Shown here one piece after another: positions 31,836 to 32,817 of a stretch of DNA of 32,817 nt (within the stretch, counting starts at the first letter, position 1; each line of letters opens with the position of its first letter). Where the stretch lies: assembly GCA_913048295.1 (NCBI GenBank), contig CAJWWK010000026.1, positions 1 to 32,817 of the forward strand. The letters run 5' to 3'. The notes below the pieces were generated by a model, which was given only the letters and a program-made list of their open reading frames with translations, was not told the DNA's origin and made no database searches. The position numbers were made by a program, and so were the translations under genes. This DNA comes from an uncultured Dehalococcoidia bacterium. GTDB lineage: Bacteria; Chloroflexota; Dehalococcoidia; Lucifugimonadales; Lucifugimonadaceae.

Positions 31836-32817
31836 TCACTTTAATCGTTTCGATATCACCGGGCGTTCGTTATCCGCGGTGAACAGCATCGCACCAACCT
31901 GCAGGGCCGAACCCCGCAGTTCAAGCATTGCGAGGACTGAACTGACTGCCGCCGCAGCCACGCCCAGTTCCCTCGTAATGTCATCTACGTGCATCGGGCC
32001 TTCAGCATTTTCGAGAAGACCGAGCACACGCTGCTCGATACTTAACCCATTGTTATCACGCGCGAGGCTGTCAAGTGCATTTTTGCCAGAATCGGTCGAA
32101 ATCCCGTCTTCCGACTCCTTCGTGCCCCCCGGAGCAAACGTCGAGACCGATGTCTGATCACTGATCGGCTTCCTCTCAATGCTCAACTCTTCGAGAATAT
32201 CGTCTACGGTCGCCGTCAACTTTGCACCCTACTGAATGAGCCAGTTGGTCCCTTTGCTCTTTTCACTTAGCGCACTTCCTGGCACCGCGGACACGTCCCG
32301 GTTTTGCTCGAGCGCCCAGTCCACCGTGAGCATCGCACCACTCCTGAACGCAGCCTCAAAAAAGAGCACACCCCGGCAAAGCCCGCTGATTACCCGGTTA
32401 CGACGTGGGAAGCGCTGAGGGAGCGCACTCACTCCCGGCGGGTACTCGGGTCAGCAGCGCTCCACTCTGAACGATCCTGTCCGCCAACGGGATGCTCCGC
32501 TGTGGATATGTCCGGTCGAGCCCAGAACCCAGCCCAGCTATCGTGCGTCCGCAGGCCTCAAGAGCTGCTTTGTGAGCCGCACTATCAATGCCACGGGCCA
32601 GCCCGGACACTATGGTGACGCCCGCTCTTGCGAGATCGTAAGAAAGACGCCGGGTCATCTCAAATCCGTACGGAGTCGCATCGCGCGAATTGACCACCGC
32701 GATCGCCTGCTCATCGGCTTGCAGCAACATTCCGGTGTTACTCCTCAGGTAAATCACGCTCGGTGCCATCGGTGTTTCGGCAAGCCTGGCAGGGCAGTCG
32801 GGATGACGCAGGTGTAG
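31836..32817 (-). pseudogene. dprA: DNA processing protein DprA, disrupted by a frameshift and an amber codon; 5' end off window
   Basis: DprA loads RecA on incoming single-stranded DNA during transformation. The first frame, from the window edge, reads HPDCPARLAETPMAPSVIYL, then VVNSRDATPYGFE, GVTIVSGLARGIDSAAHKAA and LADRIVQSGALLT. After base 32448 the expected EYPPG is found only in the next frame, which gives SALPQRFPRRNRVISGLCRG, EAAFRSGAMLTVDWALEQNR and GTNWLIQ. Then TAG (32229-32231) sits where the family has a second Gln, and GAKL plus the C-terminal winged helix (IEQRVLGLLENAEGP, then ITRELGVAAAAVSSVLAMLE) follow in the same frame to 31836. One base insertion and one C-to-T change explain both breaks. 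Further oddities are NSR for the usual GSR and RSIP for the usual ENxx. Confidence 0.85.

Noticed and set aside
1-32817. CRISPR array or restriction-modification system
   Set aside because: No regularly spaced repeats, cas genes or endonuclease genes were seen; the methyltransferase stands alone.

Overview
The window looks like chromosome of a free-living bacterium of moderate-to-high GC, most plausibly Chloroflexota (Dehalococcoidia/SAR202-like). This is an inference from the mix of genes, the heavy use of TTG and GTG starts, the ferredoxin-dependent sulfite/nitrite reductase, the chlorite-dismutase-fold heme enzyme and the atypical EF-P. No rRNA or tRNA gene is present to anchor taxonomy.

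Layout. (1) 1-1931: accessory edge with the C-terminal tail of an IS3-type transposase OrfA, a VOC protein, a solitary beta-class DNA methyltransferase and a repeat-rich gap (hairpin plus two 65-bp direct repeats). (2) 1932-5624: an acyl-CoA dehydrogenase (minus) diverging from ruvC-ruvA-ruvB, all three started by TTG. (3) 5625-9765: a gap holding a 130-bp inverted-repeat element, then two translationally coupled ABC exporter half-transporters that look like a heterodimer with one degenerate ATP site. (4) 9766-17249: a RimI-type acetyltransferase, a zinc-ribbon membrane protein, a short DapA-tail remnant, a sulfite/nitrite reductase with a structured leader, a small membrane protein with an 11-C tract, a HemQ-like protein, a ferredoxin, an IscA-like protein with a Cys/Gly tail, and an Lrp/AsnC regulator. 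(5) 17250-23702: bioY with a structured leader, then aspS, tig, clpP and clpX on the plus strand. (6) 23769-32817: a long minus-strand block reading dprA(broken)-topA-xerD-aroQ-pepP-efp-xseA-xseB-formyltransferase.

How the genes work together. Several groups are DNA processing (ruvCAB, xseAB, topA, XerD, dprA), proteostasis (tig, clpP, clpX) and iron-sulfur/heme metabolism (sulfite reductase, ferredoxin, IscA-like, HemQ-like). AspRS carries both sequence marks of a non-discriminating enzyme, implying that Asn-tRNA is made by transamidation.

I found no convincing new defence or mobile system. The points most worth checking are the dprA gene disrupted by one frameshift and one in-frame amber, the EF-P with an altered modification loop, the IscA-like protein that lacks its first Cys but carries a Cys/Gly tail, the candidate attenuator before the sulfite reductase and the structured leader before bioY.
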